The position numbers were made by a program, and so were the translations under genes. 64,000 bases of DNA from Chryseobacterium salivictor. GTDB lineage: Bacteria; Bacteroidota; Bacteroidia; Flavobacteriales; Weeksellaceae. The notes under the pieces were generated by a model. That model was not told where the DNA came from. It saw only the letters and a list, made by a program, of their open reading frames with translations, and did not search any database. The stretch lies in contig NZ_CP037954.1 of NCBI RefSeq assembly GCF_004359195.1, positions 868,001 to 932,000 of the forward strand, in the 5' to 3' direction. Positions 54,497-63,437 of the stretch are shown here, piece by piece (position 1 is the first letter of the stretch; every line of letters starts with the position of its first letter).

Positions 54497-55722
54497 TTTT
54501 TTTCTAAAAATTCCCCGACCACAAAGTTGCTTCCGCCAATGAAAATCATTTCTTCTTTTTTAACTTCTTGTTTTGCAAAAAGATAAGCCTCCTGAACCGT
54601 GGTAAAAATTTTATAATTTATTTTTGATTTTTTCAATAAATCTTCATAATCCTCTGGGTGACGTCCCCGGTTGTTAGTCGGTTTTGCAAAATAGAAGGTG
54701 GAATGCTCAGGAAGAATCTGTAAAACTTCATTAATATTCTTTTCAGAAACAAATCCTAAAATGATATGTTTGAATTTCGGGATCGAATTAAGCTGTTCAA
54801 AAACCTGTTCCAAGCCAGCCCGATTGTGTGCAGTATCGCAAATAATGAGCGGATCGGTCGAAAATTCAAACCACCGGCCGATAAAGTTGGTGTTTTTGTA
54901 AACGTTTAAAAGTCCGTTTTGAGTATTTTTATCTGAAATATCCAGTCCCAAATTTTTTAATTCTTTAATTAAAGCCAATACGACCTTAATATTCTTCTGC
55001 TGATAATTTCCTTTTAAATCAGATTTAAAATTATTGCTAATAAGGGTCGCATCAATGAACTGAGCGTTTTTTTCTATTGCTGTATTTTCAATGATATTTT
55101 TAACGACTGAATTTTCGGCACCTGAGACAACAGGAATGTCTGGTTTAACTATTCCGGCTTTTTCGAAGGCAATTTCTTCAATAGTGTTTCCCAGCAAATC
55201 CTGGTGATCCAGAGCGACATTGGTAATCGCAGAGATCATCGGTGTAATGATGTTGGTAGAGTCTAATCTGCCGCCCAAGCCAACTTCGATAATGGCGTAA
55301 TCTACTTTTTTCCGGTAAAAATATTCAAAGGCCATAACCGTAGTGAACTCAAAAAAAGAAGGCGTAATTTCCTGAGGTAAATTTCTCAGTTTTTGAATGA
55401 ATTGGTACACGAATTCTTTGTCGCAGTTTTCACCATTAATTTTTATTCTTTCGGTAAAATCAATAAGGTGTGGTGAATTGTAAAGTCCAACTTTGTAGCC
55501 AGCTTCCTGCAATACCGATGCAAGCATATTGCTGGTCGAACCTTTCCCGTTGGTTCCACCGATATGAATCATTTTCAGTGTTTCCTGTGGATTACCGAAC
55601 AGGTTACAGAGCTTTGTGATATTCTCCAGTCCCGGCTTGTAAGCCTTTTGACCGTCGGTTTGGTAGCTCGGCATCTGTACGAAAAGCCAGGCGATTGCTT
55701 CTTGATATTGCTGATTTGTCAT
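54484..55722 (-). CDS. folC: Folylpolyglutamate synthase / dihydrofolate synthase
   Basis: Mur-ligase-fold enzyme that adds glutamate to dihydropteroate or folates. 412 residues: IHIGGTNGKGSTSNMLAS (ATP loop), SPHLIDFTERI (omega-loop), EVGLGGRLDSTNI, ITNVALDHQDLLG, and C-terminal DTAHNRAG. The 3' end contains the promoter of the downstream tRNA-Val. Confidence 0.95.
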   Translation of the reverse strand: MTNQQYQEAIAWLFVQMPSYQTDGQKAYKPGLENITKLCNLFGNPQETLKMIHIGGTNGKGSTSNMLASVLQEAGYKVGLYNSPHLIDFTERIKINGENCDKEFVYQFIQKLRNLPQEITPSFFEFTTVMAFEYFYRKKVDYAIIEVGLGGRLDSTNIITPMISAITNVALDHQDLLGNTIEEIAFEKAGIVKPDIPVVSGAENSVVKNIIENTAIEKNAQFIDATLISNNFKSDLKGNYQQKNIKVVLALIKELKNLGLDISDKNTQNGLLNVYKNTNFIGRWFEFSTDPLIICDTAHNRAGLEQVFEQLNSIPKFKHIILGFVSEKNINEVLQILPEHSTFYFAKPTNNRGRHPEDYEDLLKKSKINYKIFTTVQEAYLFAKQEVKKEEMIFIGGSNFVVGEFLEKNLDD

Positions 55723-55927
55723 GGTACAAAAATCCTGAATATTTTTGGTATTTCATTATTTTTGTTGTGATTCTGCTCTTTATTTTAGAATGGCGTTGTG
55801 GCCGACTTCTGCGGAGCTCTTCTTTTTAAAAAGTAAAAGAAAAAAACAGGTCATTATTTCATAAAAAGGCAGGAAATGGAAAATGAAAAATATACTTTCA
55901 ACAAAGTTAAATTGTCGCCCAAAGATA

Positions 55928-56782
55928 TTAAAAAGTAATGCTGTACACTCCTGTAGATGAGGTGTTGGATTTTTCTGCTTTCACATACTGCTTTACCCAA
56001 CTCACAGAAGCTGAAACAACGCACGGATCAGAAATACCGCCCGAACGCCTTGCAGAACTTACATTTCCTGCTTTGTCGACCGTATAAGCGATACTGATGC
56101 TGCCACTTGCAGAACAGCTGTGAGAAGGTTGCGCACCGCCACGTCCCATGGTTCCGGGAATAAAACCGACCAGTTTTCTGTCGATGCCGATTTTACTGTC
56201 ACCGTTACCTTCGCCGCCTAAAGGATCGCCAGAATTGCCTGGAGCTGCTGAGGTTCCCTGGGTGCCGGTTTTGGTTCCGCGACCTTTCAAAAGGTTTCCA
56301 ATTGCCGCAGTTCCTTTGCCATCACCGGTTCCCGTATTTGCATTTGGAGTTGTTGCCTTTGCGGGATTTGTTTTTGCGGGAGTCACTTTCGCAGGAGTGT
56401 TTTTGGCAGGCATTTTTGCTTCCACTTTTACCACTTTCTCTACTTTTGGAGTTGAGATTTTCGTATTGGTTCCGGTAATTATTTTTTCTTTAACAATGGG
56501 CTTTGCCACTTCTTTCACCGGTTCTGGTTTTACTTCGGGAGTAACTTCGGTATTCGCTGCCAGGCTTCCTTCCTGGTTTGCAGGTTCCTCTACCTGAGCT
56601 CCTTCTTTATTGTCACCAAAATTGATGAGCATTGTCATGATTTGTTCCGGTTTTTCGGTAATTTTAGTAAACTTATAGAAGAACATTCCCAAGAAAAGCA
56701 ACAGCGAAATAAGAACCGTAATGACTGCGCTTCTTCTTCTGTCTTTTTCTTCGTTTTTTTTATGCTGAATGATATAATCCAT
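55928..56782 (-). CDS. tonB: TonB-like energy transducer
   Basis: 284 residues: cytoplasmic basic start, anchor helix about 19-37, acidic Glu/Pro/Lys region, then repeats of the form TPAK/NPAK (129-145) and a Gly-rich linker. The last 70 residues (SGSISIAYTVDKAGNVSSAR) are a TonB-C-like beta unit with Cys223 and Cys254 that could form a disulfide. Context with exbD and exbB gives the assignment; the C-terminus resembles AgmX/PglI-like forms more than E. coli TonB. Confidence 0.8.
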   Translation of the reverse strand: MDYIIQHKKNEEKDRRRSAVITVLISLLLFLGMFFYKFTKITEKPEQIMTMLINFGDNKEGAQVEEPANQEGSLAANTEVTPEVKPEPVKEVAKPIVKEKIITGTNTKISTPKVEKVVKVEAKMPAKNTPAKVTPAKTNPAKATTPNANTGTGDGKGTAAIGNLLKGRGTKTGTQGTSAAPGNSGDPLGGEGNGDSKIGIDRKLVGFIPGTMGRGGAQPSHSCSASGSISIAYTVDKAGNVSSARRSGGISDPCVVSASVSWVKQYVKAEKSNTSSTGVYSITF

Positions 56783-56816
56783 TTTTTAAGGAATTCTTTT
56801 CGAAAGAATGAACCGC

Positions 56817-57215
56817 TTATTTTTCCTGAGTGGTTGCGATTGCTAAATTAAACTGATGGTTTTCTGCAATTCCCATTACGAAAACAACATCTTTGTGTTT
56901 GGTGTTTTCATCTGCCCGGATGGTGAAAGATGGTTTCTCTTCCCCTTTCAAAGTGTTGACCAAATATTCTTCCAACTGTTCTTTTGGGATTTCCTTATCA
57001 TTTACAAAATACCTGCCGTCTTCTTTAATCGTCACGACTGATGGATCCTGAGTGCTCGGATTGCTGGTATCGGCTGTTGGCAGTTTTACTTCAATAGCGC
57101 TTTGGCTGATAGCAGAACTGGTAATCATAAAGAAAATCAACAACAGGAAAATAATATCTGTCATCGACGCCATGCTGAACTCGGCATTGACTCTGTTTCT
57201 TCTTTTCAACTCCAT
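56817..57215 (-). CDS. exbD: ExbD/TolR biopolymer transport protein
   Basis: 132 residues: MELKRRNRVNAEFSMASMTD, a single helix about 23-40 that contains the proton-channel Asp in TDIIFLLLIFFMI, and a periplasmic domain (VTIKEDGRYFVNDKEIPKEQ). First base overlaps the last base of exbB at 57215. Works with ExbB and TonB to use proton motive force. Confidence 0.93.
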   Translation of the reverse strand: MELKRRNRVNAEFSMASMTDIIFLLLIFFMITSSAISQSAIEVKLPTADTSNPSTQDPSVVTIKEDGRYFVNDKEIPKEQLEEYLVNTLKGEEKPSFTIRADENTKHKDVVFVMGIAENHQFNLAIATTQEK

Positions 57216-57895
57216 TACAGCGGGGTATTTAAAGTATCCAGAAAGTCATTCACATGGGTTTGAATTTTTAAAACCAAACGGTCGACATTGGTTACTAAGA
57301 TGTTATAGAAAAAGTAAGCAGGAATACCGACAAACAAACCGACAGCTGTAGTTGCCATTGCTGTATAAATCCCGGATGCCAGCAGTTTTGGACTTACCGC
57401 GCCGGTTACATTTGAGATTTCAAAAAACGCCATTATCATCCCGACTACCGTTCCCAGGAATCCCAACATCGGAGCTGCACCGGAAGCGGAGGCTAAAATA
57501 TTGAGGTTTTTTTCCAGTTTCGAAACTTCTAACTGACCTTGGTTTTGCATCGCATTTGAAATATCGGAAATAGGTCTCCCGATTCTGGCTAACCCTTTTT
57601 CAATCATTCTTGCTTCCGGAGAATCGATGGTTTTACAGTAATCAATCGCGGTTGTGATTTTGCCTTCCTGCACGAAATCTTTAATATTTTCTAAAAAGTT
57701 AGGCGTTTGCTTGGACGCTCTTTTAATGAAAAAATATCTTTCAAGGAAGATATAAAGCGCCAAAATTCCCAACAGAAAAATAGAAATCATAATAATATTC
57801 CCGATGAATCCTCCTCCGAAAAGAATTTCCCAAAGTGAAAAAACATGTGTTTCTGTCGTGGTATTGATGATTGGCGTTGGAGTTTGTAAAAACAT
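57215..57895 (-). CDS. exbB: ExbB/TolQ-type proton-channel protein
   Basis: 226 residues with three helices: about 35-52, then 140-160 (GFLGTVVGMIMAFFEI) and 170-195 (ATTAVGLFVGIPAYFFYNIL), the canonical MotA/TolQ/ExbB signature. First gene of exbB-exbD-tonB. A -7-like TAATTTTG (57932-57925) sits upstream. Confidence 0.93.
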   Translation of the reverse strand: MFLQTPTPIINTTTETHVFSLWEILFGGGFIGNIIMISIFLLGILALYIFLERYFFIKRASKQTPNFLENIKDFVQEGKITTAIDYCKTIDSPEARMIEKGLARIGRPISDISNAMQNQGQLEVSKLEKNLNILASASGAAPMLGFLGTVVGMIMAFFEISNVTGAVSPKLLASGIYTAMATTAVGLFVGIPAYFFYNILVTNVDRLVLKIQTHVNDFLDTLNTPL

Positions 57896-57988
57896 ATGTT
57901 TGTTTTGATTTTAAAATTGAACGTCAAAATTACCTTAATATTACAGGATTTAAGGTAATTATTTTATTATTGTGAAACAAAAAAAGAA

Positions 57989-58450
57989 CTAATCTTCTTC
58001 TACAACGATTTCGTCCTGCTTGAAATTGCATTTCAATTTAAACGGAATTGGCTGCTGGGAACCGGTGTAGAAATCGGTAATTTTTCCTTCCCAGAAAAGC
58101 TCAAGTTCGTCAGATGAATTATTTTTAAAGGTGAGTTTACTGTCTCCAAGGAAAGCATCTTCATCGTCGAAGAGATCTACCGCTGTGAAATTATCTGCGT
58201 CTGAATCACTAATTTCGAAATATTTTTCAACGAGTTCTGCATCTTCTATCGGGAAGTCGAAAACATTCATTGAAACTTGCGGGAAATTATACTGCAAAGA
58301 ATCATCGTCTACATGATCCAACGAATCATCGGTAATGATTTCTACTTCCAAAAAATGTTGAGTATTGCTGTAAACCGCTTTGCAATAGGTGTTCTGGATG
58401 TGGTATTTAAGGGTTTCATCCGGATGATAGATTTTTAAAATCCCTTTCAT
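57989..58450 (-). CDS. Acidic protein of unknown function
   Basis: 153 residues with an acidic middle and tail (DDSLDHVDDDSLQYNF, DLFDDEDAFLGD, DEIVVEED), no signal or membrane segment. No domain recognised. Upstream of exbB on the same strand but 93 bases away. The start ATG and clean frame support a real gene. Confidence 0.65.
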   Translation of the reverse strand: MKGILKIYHPDETLKYHIQNTYCKAVYSNTQHFLEVEIITDDSLDHVDDDSLQYNFPQVSMNVFDFPIEDAELVEKYFEISDSDADNFTAVDLFDDEDAFLGDSKLTFKNNSSDELELFWEGKITDFYTGSQQPIPFKLKCNFKQDEIVVEED

Positions 58451-58800
58451 TTCTATAAGGAAAAAATTGAGTTAAATAATTGATCAGCGAAACTGACAGA
58501 GCAAAGATAAAAAATAGATTGATTGCGCAAAATTATTTATTGTAAATTTCATTTTTCGGTTTGCGGTTGAAATCAGAGGAATCCTGTCCGGGTAAATGAA
58601 TTGAACTTTTGCCACGCATTTTTAAATAAATCTTGGATTTCTAATTTTTAAAAATAAAAGGGAATGCTTTGAACCACGCTTTTCGTGAATTGGTGGCTTT
58701 TATTCACGTCATTAATTTCATTTCATTTGGTCTTGAGTTAAATTTATAATAGCTAAACTTTAAACAAAAAACTTAATTTAGCATCTTCAAAATATAAAAA
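58451..58800. other. Intergenic region before the DUF885 gene
   Basis: 350 bases without ORF. Includes a CACG-CTTTT-CGTG hairpin and a GGTGGCTTTTATTCACG segment near 58676-58710, similar in style to the CGTGGCTTTATT element behind hemE. Otherwise AT-rich. Confidence 0.4.
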
Positions 58801-60594
58801 ATGAAAAACTTACTATACACTGCTTTTTTTGGCGCAGTTTTCCTGACCGGATTTACAGGTTGCAAGAAATCAGACTCTCCGTTAACCAAAGTCACTCCAA
58901 TGGAAGTTGATTCTATTGCGGCCGATTATTATGAACAATATTTAAAACTTTACCCTTTAGAAGCTACTTCCCAAGGAGATTTGCGTTATAACGACCAGCT
59001 GCCGATCAATATTGACAAAGACTTTATTTCTGGTGAAATTTCTTTCTACAATTCGGTACAGAATCAATTAAAAAAACTGGATTACAAGTCGCTGAGTGAT
59101 GATGATAAAACGGTTTATGATGTACTCGATTATACTTTAAAAGACAAAATCGAGCGGTATGCCTATCATCCGGAATACATTCCTTTTACTCAGTTTGGCG
59201 GATTACCCCTCGACTTTCCATTATTAGGAAGTGGCGAAGGAAGTCAACCCTTTAAAACAGAAAAAGATTATGAGGACTGGCTGAAGAGAATGGAAAAATT
59301 CCCCGAATGGATGGACACTGCAGAAGGAAATTTCCGCGAAGGCATTAAAAACAGTTTCGTTTTACCGAAAAAACTTGTCGTGAAAATGATTCCCCAAATG
59401 AAAGCCGAAGAATTGACAAGTTCTGATTTCGATAAAAATATTTTCTTCGGACCTGTAAAAAATTTCCCGAAAAAATTCAGCACTGCGCAAAAACAAAAAC
59501 TAACTGCACTGTACAAAGACGTAATCTCTAAAAAAATAATTCCGGCCTATACCAAAATGGCAGCTTTTCTGGAAACCGAATATTTGCCCAAAGCAAGAAA
59601 TACCGATGGGATAAATGCGTTGCCAAAAGGAAATGAGATTTACACCTACTACACCAAGAGTTGGACTACCACAACAAAAACACCGGAGGAAATCAATAAA
59701 ATCGGTTTAGAACAAGTGGCAATGCTCCGCACAGAAATGGAGAAAGTAAAACAGGAACTGGGTTTTACCGGAACGTTGGAGGAATTCATCACTCACGTAA
59801 AATCTGATCCCAAAGCAATGCCTTACAAAACCGAAAAAGAAGTCATCGCTGCGTTCAACCACATTTTAGCTAAGATTACTCCAAAATTAAAAAACATGTT
59901 TGGGGTAACACCAGTAACGCCATTTGAAATTCGCCAAACCGAAAAATTCAGGGAAGCTACTGCAAGTGCAGAATATATTCAGGGAACCCCAGACGGAAAA
60001 CGGCCGGGAATTTTTTATATCCCGATCCCCGATCCTACAAAATTCAATGTGACTTCCGGGATGGAATCCTTATTTCTTCACGAAGCAATTCCGGGACATC
60101 ATTACCAGATTTCGTTACAGCAGGAAAACACCCATCTTCCAAAATTCATGCGGTTTGGTTGGTTCGGTGCTTATGGCGAAGGTTGGGCGCATTATTGTGA
60201 AACACTGGGACCAGAATTTGGGCTCTACACCGATCCTTATCAGAAAATGGGATATTTGAGCGATCAGATGTTGCGCGCTGTGCGGCTGGTAGTCGATACA
60301 GGAATCCATAGCGGAACCATGAACCGTGAAGAAGCTATTAAATATTTTCTGACGAACATCTCCTACGACGAAGCAGGTGCAACCGCAGAAGTAGAGCGAT
60401 ATATGGCCATGCCGGGACAGGCTTTAGGCTATAAAATTGGCTCGCTGAAAATCCGTGAACTGCGGGATTTATATCAGGATAAATTGGGAAGTAAATTCAG
60501 TTTAGCCAAATTTCATGACGAGGTTTTAAATCAAGGTTGTCTGCCTTTGGATGTACTCGATCGGAAAATGCAAAACTGGGCAAAAAAACAGTAA
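58801..60594 (+). CDS. DUF885 lipoprotein, putative metallopeptidase
   Basis: 597 residues. Lipobox TGFTGC makes it a lipoprotein (Cys21). The DUF885 core carries HEAIPGHHYQ (His427, Glu428, His433/434), a metal-binding-like motif, and later GWAHYCE and LSDQMLRAVRLVVDTGIHS, the usual family landmarks. Probably a periplasmic zinc peptidase, as inferred for the family; the substrate is unknown. Confidence 0.85.
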   Translation: MKNLLYTAFFGAVFLTGFTGCKKSDSPLTKVTPMEVDSIAADYYEQYLKLYPLEATSQGDLRYNDQLPINIDKDFISGEISFYNSVQNQLKKLDYKSLSDDDKTVYDVLDYTLKDKIERYAYHPEYIPFTQFGGLPLDFPLLGSGEGSQPFKTEKDYEDWLKRMEKFPEWMDTAEGNFREGIKNSFVLPKKLVVKMIPQMKAEELTSSDFDKNIFFGPVKNFPKKFSTAQKQKLTALYKDVISKKIIPAYTKMAAFLETEYLPKARNTDGINALPKGNEIYTYYTKSWTTTTKTPEEINKIGLEQVAMLRTEMEKVKQELGFTGTLEEFITHVKSDPKAMPYKTEKEVIAAFNHILAKITPKLKNMFGVTPVTPFEIRQTEKFREATASAEYIQGTPDGKRPGIFYIPIPDPTKFNVTSGMESLFLHEAIPGHHYQISLQQENTHLPKFMRFGWFGAYGEGWAHYCETLGPEFGLYTDPYQKMGYLSDQMLRAVRLVVDTGIHSGTMNREEAIKYFLTNISYDEAGATAEVERYMAMPGQALGYKIGSLKIRELRDLYQDKLGSKFSLAKFHDEVLNQGCLPLDVLDRKMQNWAKKQ

Positions 60595-60618
60595 AAATTT
60601 TCATTACATAATCAGATT

Positions 60619-60652
60619 AAATCCGTTGAATTGTTCAACGGATTTGTTTTTA
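60619..60652 (+). terminator. Terminator after the DUF885 gene
   Basis: 12-bp stem AAATCCGTTGAA / TTCAACGGATTT with a TTG loop, then GTTTTTA. Confidence 0.9.
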
Positions 60653-60796
60653 TGCTGACAGTATCTGCAATTAGCACAGTGTTTTAAGTGAATTCTGAAA
60701 TCGAAACAGAAAGGGTTTTATTCTATAAAGAAAGTTAAAATAGTTTAAGGCAATAGTAAATAAATGAGTATTTTTACCAGTTAAAATTCAACTTAT

Positions 60797-63037
60797 ATGA
60801 AAGCCAATTTTCCTCAAATTCCAATCTCGTTGAAAGAGAATGTTCTGGAGAATGTTCTGCAAAAAACACCTTTTGGATTTTCATTGGTAAATGAGCATTA
60901 TGTCTTCGAATTTGCAAATGATGAATGGCTTAATATTGTTCAGAAAACGAGGCAGGAAGTATTGGGAAAGAAAATGTTCGATATTTTTCCCGAAACTGAA
61001 ATTCAGCTGCTTTCCATCTTTGATCATGTAAAAAAAAACAAAGAGCCGTTTTACTCCCCTGAGCACAGTATAAAACTAAAGCGTGCGGGCGTTTTACAGG
61101 ATGTTTTTTTCAATTTTGTCTATCAACCTATTTACAGCGAGTGCGGTGAATTGCAGTGCTTTGCAATAGTGGCGATAGAAGTAACAGGTTTGGTAGGCAT
61201 CCGGAACAAAATAAAGGACGAGGAAGAAAGGCTGCGATTGGCAACCGAAAGCTCACATACAGCGACCTGGGATTTAAACTTGAAAAATTCCGAAATTATT
61301 CATTCATCTTACCTCTCTCAAATTTTCGGATATGAAAATGATGATGAAATCAGTCATCTTAAATTAAGAACACATCTTGTAGAATATGACCGGATAAATA
61401 TTGTAGATAAAGCTTTTCAACGTGCTTTGAAAACGGGTAAATATCAATATGAAGCCAGAATAATCGATAAAAAAGGAAATTTAAAATGGGTTTTTACCAA
61501 CGGTAAAATATTCCCGGACGAAAAAGGCCAACCGGCCAGAATGCTTGGCGTAATGCAGGATATTACCGAAAGAAAAAACAATGAAATACTGCTACAGGAA
61601 AGCCATCATCAATTAAATACGGCTCTGGATGCTACCAAATTAGGCAAATTCGATATGGATTATGAAACGCAGCAAAAATATAATTTTTCTCCCCGGTTTT
61701 TATCCATTTTAGGATATGATGCCGATACAGAAACAATTGATTCTAAAGTTTTTGAAAGTCATATTCACCCAAAATATCTGAAAATTCGTGCCGCAGCTTT
61801 AAAGCAGGCAAAAGAAACCGGCGACCTTTTTTATCAAACAAAAATAATTCTGCGGGAAGGACAGGTGAAATGGATCGAAATATACGGCAGGCTTTTAGAA
61901 AGTTACAAAGGCAGTAAACCTTATATTTCGGGCACCATGCGGGACATTACAGACCTTAAGGAGTTTGAAAGCAGCATTAAAGAAAGCGAGAAAAAATACC
62001 GTTTCCTCGCAGATGCCATTCCCCAAATTGTCTGGATTGGCGAAAGCGATGGCCGGCTCACTTATTTTAACCAGGCCACCATGGATTATTCCGGCAAAAA
62101 CTACAATACCTTTCTGGAAGAAGACGGTTGGCTAAGCATTGTACATCCCGATGAAAGAGCTGAAAATCAGAGACTTTGGATGAAAAGTGTCACTACAAAA
62201 ACGCCCTTTACCTATGAGCACCGATTTCTAGGTAAAAACGGTGAATACCGGTGGTTTTTGAGCAGGGCAACACCGCAGCTGGATGAAATGGGAAATGTAA
62301 AGAAATGGGTGGGAACCAGCACCGATATTGATGAAATGAAGCGGCTTGATCAGCATAAAAATGATTTCATTAAAATTGCCAATCACGAATTGAAAACGCC
62401 GGTCACCACCATAAAAGGCTACGTGCAACTGCTCAAGAAAATGCGCGGCGATTCCGAAGATAAATTTCTGGTCAACTCTTTAAATACCATCGAAAATCAA
62501 ATCAACAAGCTTAATCAGTTAATGGGCGAGCTTTTGGATATTTCCCGTATCGAATCCGGGCAGCTTCCTTTACATAAAGGCGATTTTTCGCTGGTAAAAC
62601 TGGTGACAGAAACCATAGAAGACATCAAGGCTGCCGACCAAAGTCATCAGATTAATTTTGAACTGAGCCATACGTCAGATGTCGAAGTATTTGCAGATAA
62701 AGACCGGATTACACAGGTTTTAAATAATCTTCTGACCAACGCAATCAAATATTCCCCTAATAAAAAAGAGGTACATGTGAAACTTTTCATTGATGGAAAG
62801 TGTGCGGTAGTTTCTGTCGAAGACTTTGGAATCGGCATGAACGAAGAGGAATTAAGTAAAATCTTCGAGCGTTTTTATCGCGTTTCCGGTAAGGATGAAG
62901 TTACTTTCCCGGGTTTTGGCATCGGATTATTCATTGTAAAAGATATTTTGGATCGCCACCACGGAAAAATCTGGGTCGAAAGTGAAAAAAACAAAGGCAG
63001 TAAATTTTACTTCTCATTGCCTCTTTTCAAAAATTAA
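60797..63037 (+). CDS. Soluble multi-PAS sensor histidine kinase
   Basis: 746 residues without membrane helix or signal, so a cytosolic sensor. Four PAS-like units: about 15-130, 145-265 (ATWDLNLKNSEIIHSS, ARMLGVMQDITERK), 270-390 (GKFDMDYETQQK) and 395-515 (FLADAIPQIVWIGESDG, WVGTSTDIDEMKRLD). Then HisKA with His530 in NHELKTPVT, and HATPase with NLLTNAIKYSP, DFGIGMNEEE and FGIGLFIVKDI. Eight bases before its response regulator. Confidence 0.93.
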   Translation: MKANFPQIPISLKENVLENVLQKTPFGFSLVNEHYVFEFANDEWLNIVQKTRQEVLGKKMFDIFPETEIQLLSIFDHVKKNKEPFYSPEHSIKLKRAGVLQDVFFNFVYQPIYSECGELQCFAIVAIEVTGLVGIRNKIKDEEERLRLATESSHTATWDLNLKNSEIIHSSYLSQIFGYENDDEISHLKLRTHLVEYDRINIVDKAFQRALKTGKYQYEARIIDKKGNLKWVFTNGKIFPDEKGQPARMLGVMQDITERKNNEILLQESHHQLNTALDATKLGKFDMDYETQQKYNFSPRFLSILGYDADTETIDSKVFESHIHPKYLKIRAAALKQAKETGDLFYQTKIILREGQVKWIEIYGRLLESYKGSKPYISGTMRDITDLKEFESSIKESEKKYRFLADAIPQIVWIGESDGRLTYFNQATMDYSGKNYNTFLEEDGWLSIVHPDERAENQRLWMKSVTTKTPFTYEHRFLGKNGEYRWFLSRATPQLDEMGNVKKWVGTSTDIDEMKRLDQHKNDFIKIANHELKTPVTTIKGYVQLLKKMRGDSEDKFLVNSLNTIENQINKLNQLMGELLDISRIESGQLPLHKGDFSLVKLVTETIEDIKAADQSHQINFELSHTSDVEVFADKDRITQVLNNLLTNAIKYSPNKKEVHVKLFIDGKCAVVSVEDFGIGMNEEELSKIFERFYRVSGKDEVTFPGFGIGLFIVKDILDRHHGKIWVESEKNKGSKFYFSLPLFKN

Positions 63038-63044
63038 ATAAATT

Positions 63045-63398
63045 ATGAAGATATTAATAGTTGATGACAATAAGGATATATGCCAGCTTATCGAAAGCAT
63101 TTTGCTTGCTGATGGTTACGATATTCAATCATGCTGCAATCCTTCAGAGTTCCATGAAAAATTAAAACATGCTAAGCCTGAACTAATTATTACCGACATG
63201 CTCATGTCTGGTTTTGATGGGCGAACTTTAACCAAAGACATAAAAAACAATTCCGAAACTGCAGACATAAAAGTGATGTTAATGTCTGCTCATCCGGATG
63301 CAGCGCAGATCTCCAACGAGATCGGCGCTGATGATTTTCTGGCTAAACCTTTTGAGATAGACGATTTGGTCGATAAAGTAGAGCGCCTTTTAAATTAA
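63045..63398 (+). CDS. Single-domain response regulator
   Basis: 117-residue CheY-like receiver with no output domain: acidic pair Asp7/Asp8, phosphoacceptor Asp51 in IITDMLMSG, Ser81 in LMSAHP, and Lys101 in AKPF. Partner of the kinase just upstream; the output must be another protein. The region after the stop holds no clear hairpin. Confidence 0.93.
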   Translation: MKILIVDDNKDICQLIESILLADGYDIQSCCNPSEFHEKLKHAKPELIITDMLMSGFDGRTLTKDIKNNSETADIKVMLMSAHPDAAQISNEIGADDFLAKPFEIDDLVDKVERLLN

Positions 63399-63437
63399 AA
63401 CCACTCCCTGAATTTTAGAATCTCACGCTGACAAAAT

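Noticed and set aside
55876..55938. Small plus-strand ORF (about 20 codons) between folC and the TonB-like gene
   Set aside because: Very short, overlaps the TonB-like stop and has no recognisable signal; most likely chance.
56148..56597. 149-codon plus-strand ORF opposite the TonB-like gene
   Set aside because: Arises from the Pro/Ala/Lys repeat composition read backwards; no start context or domain.
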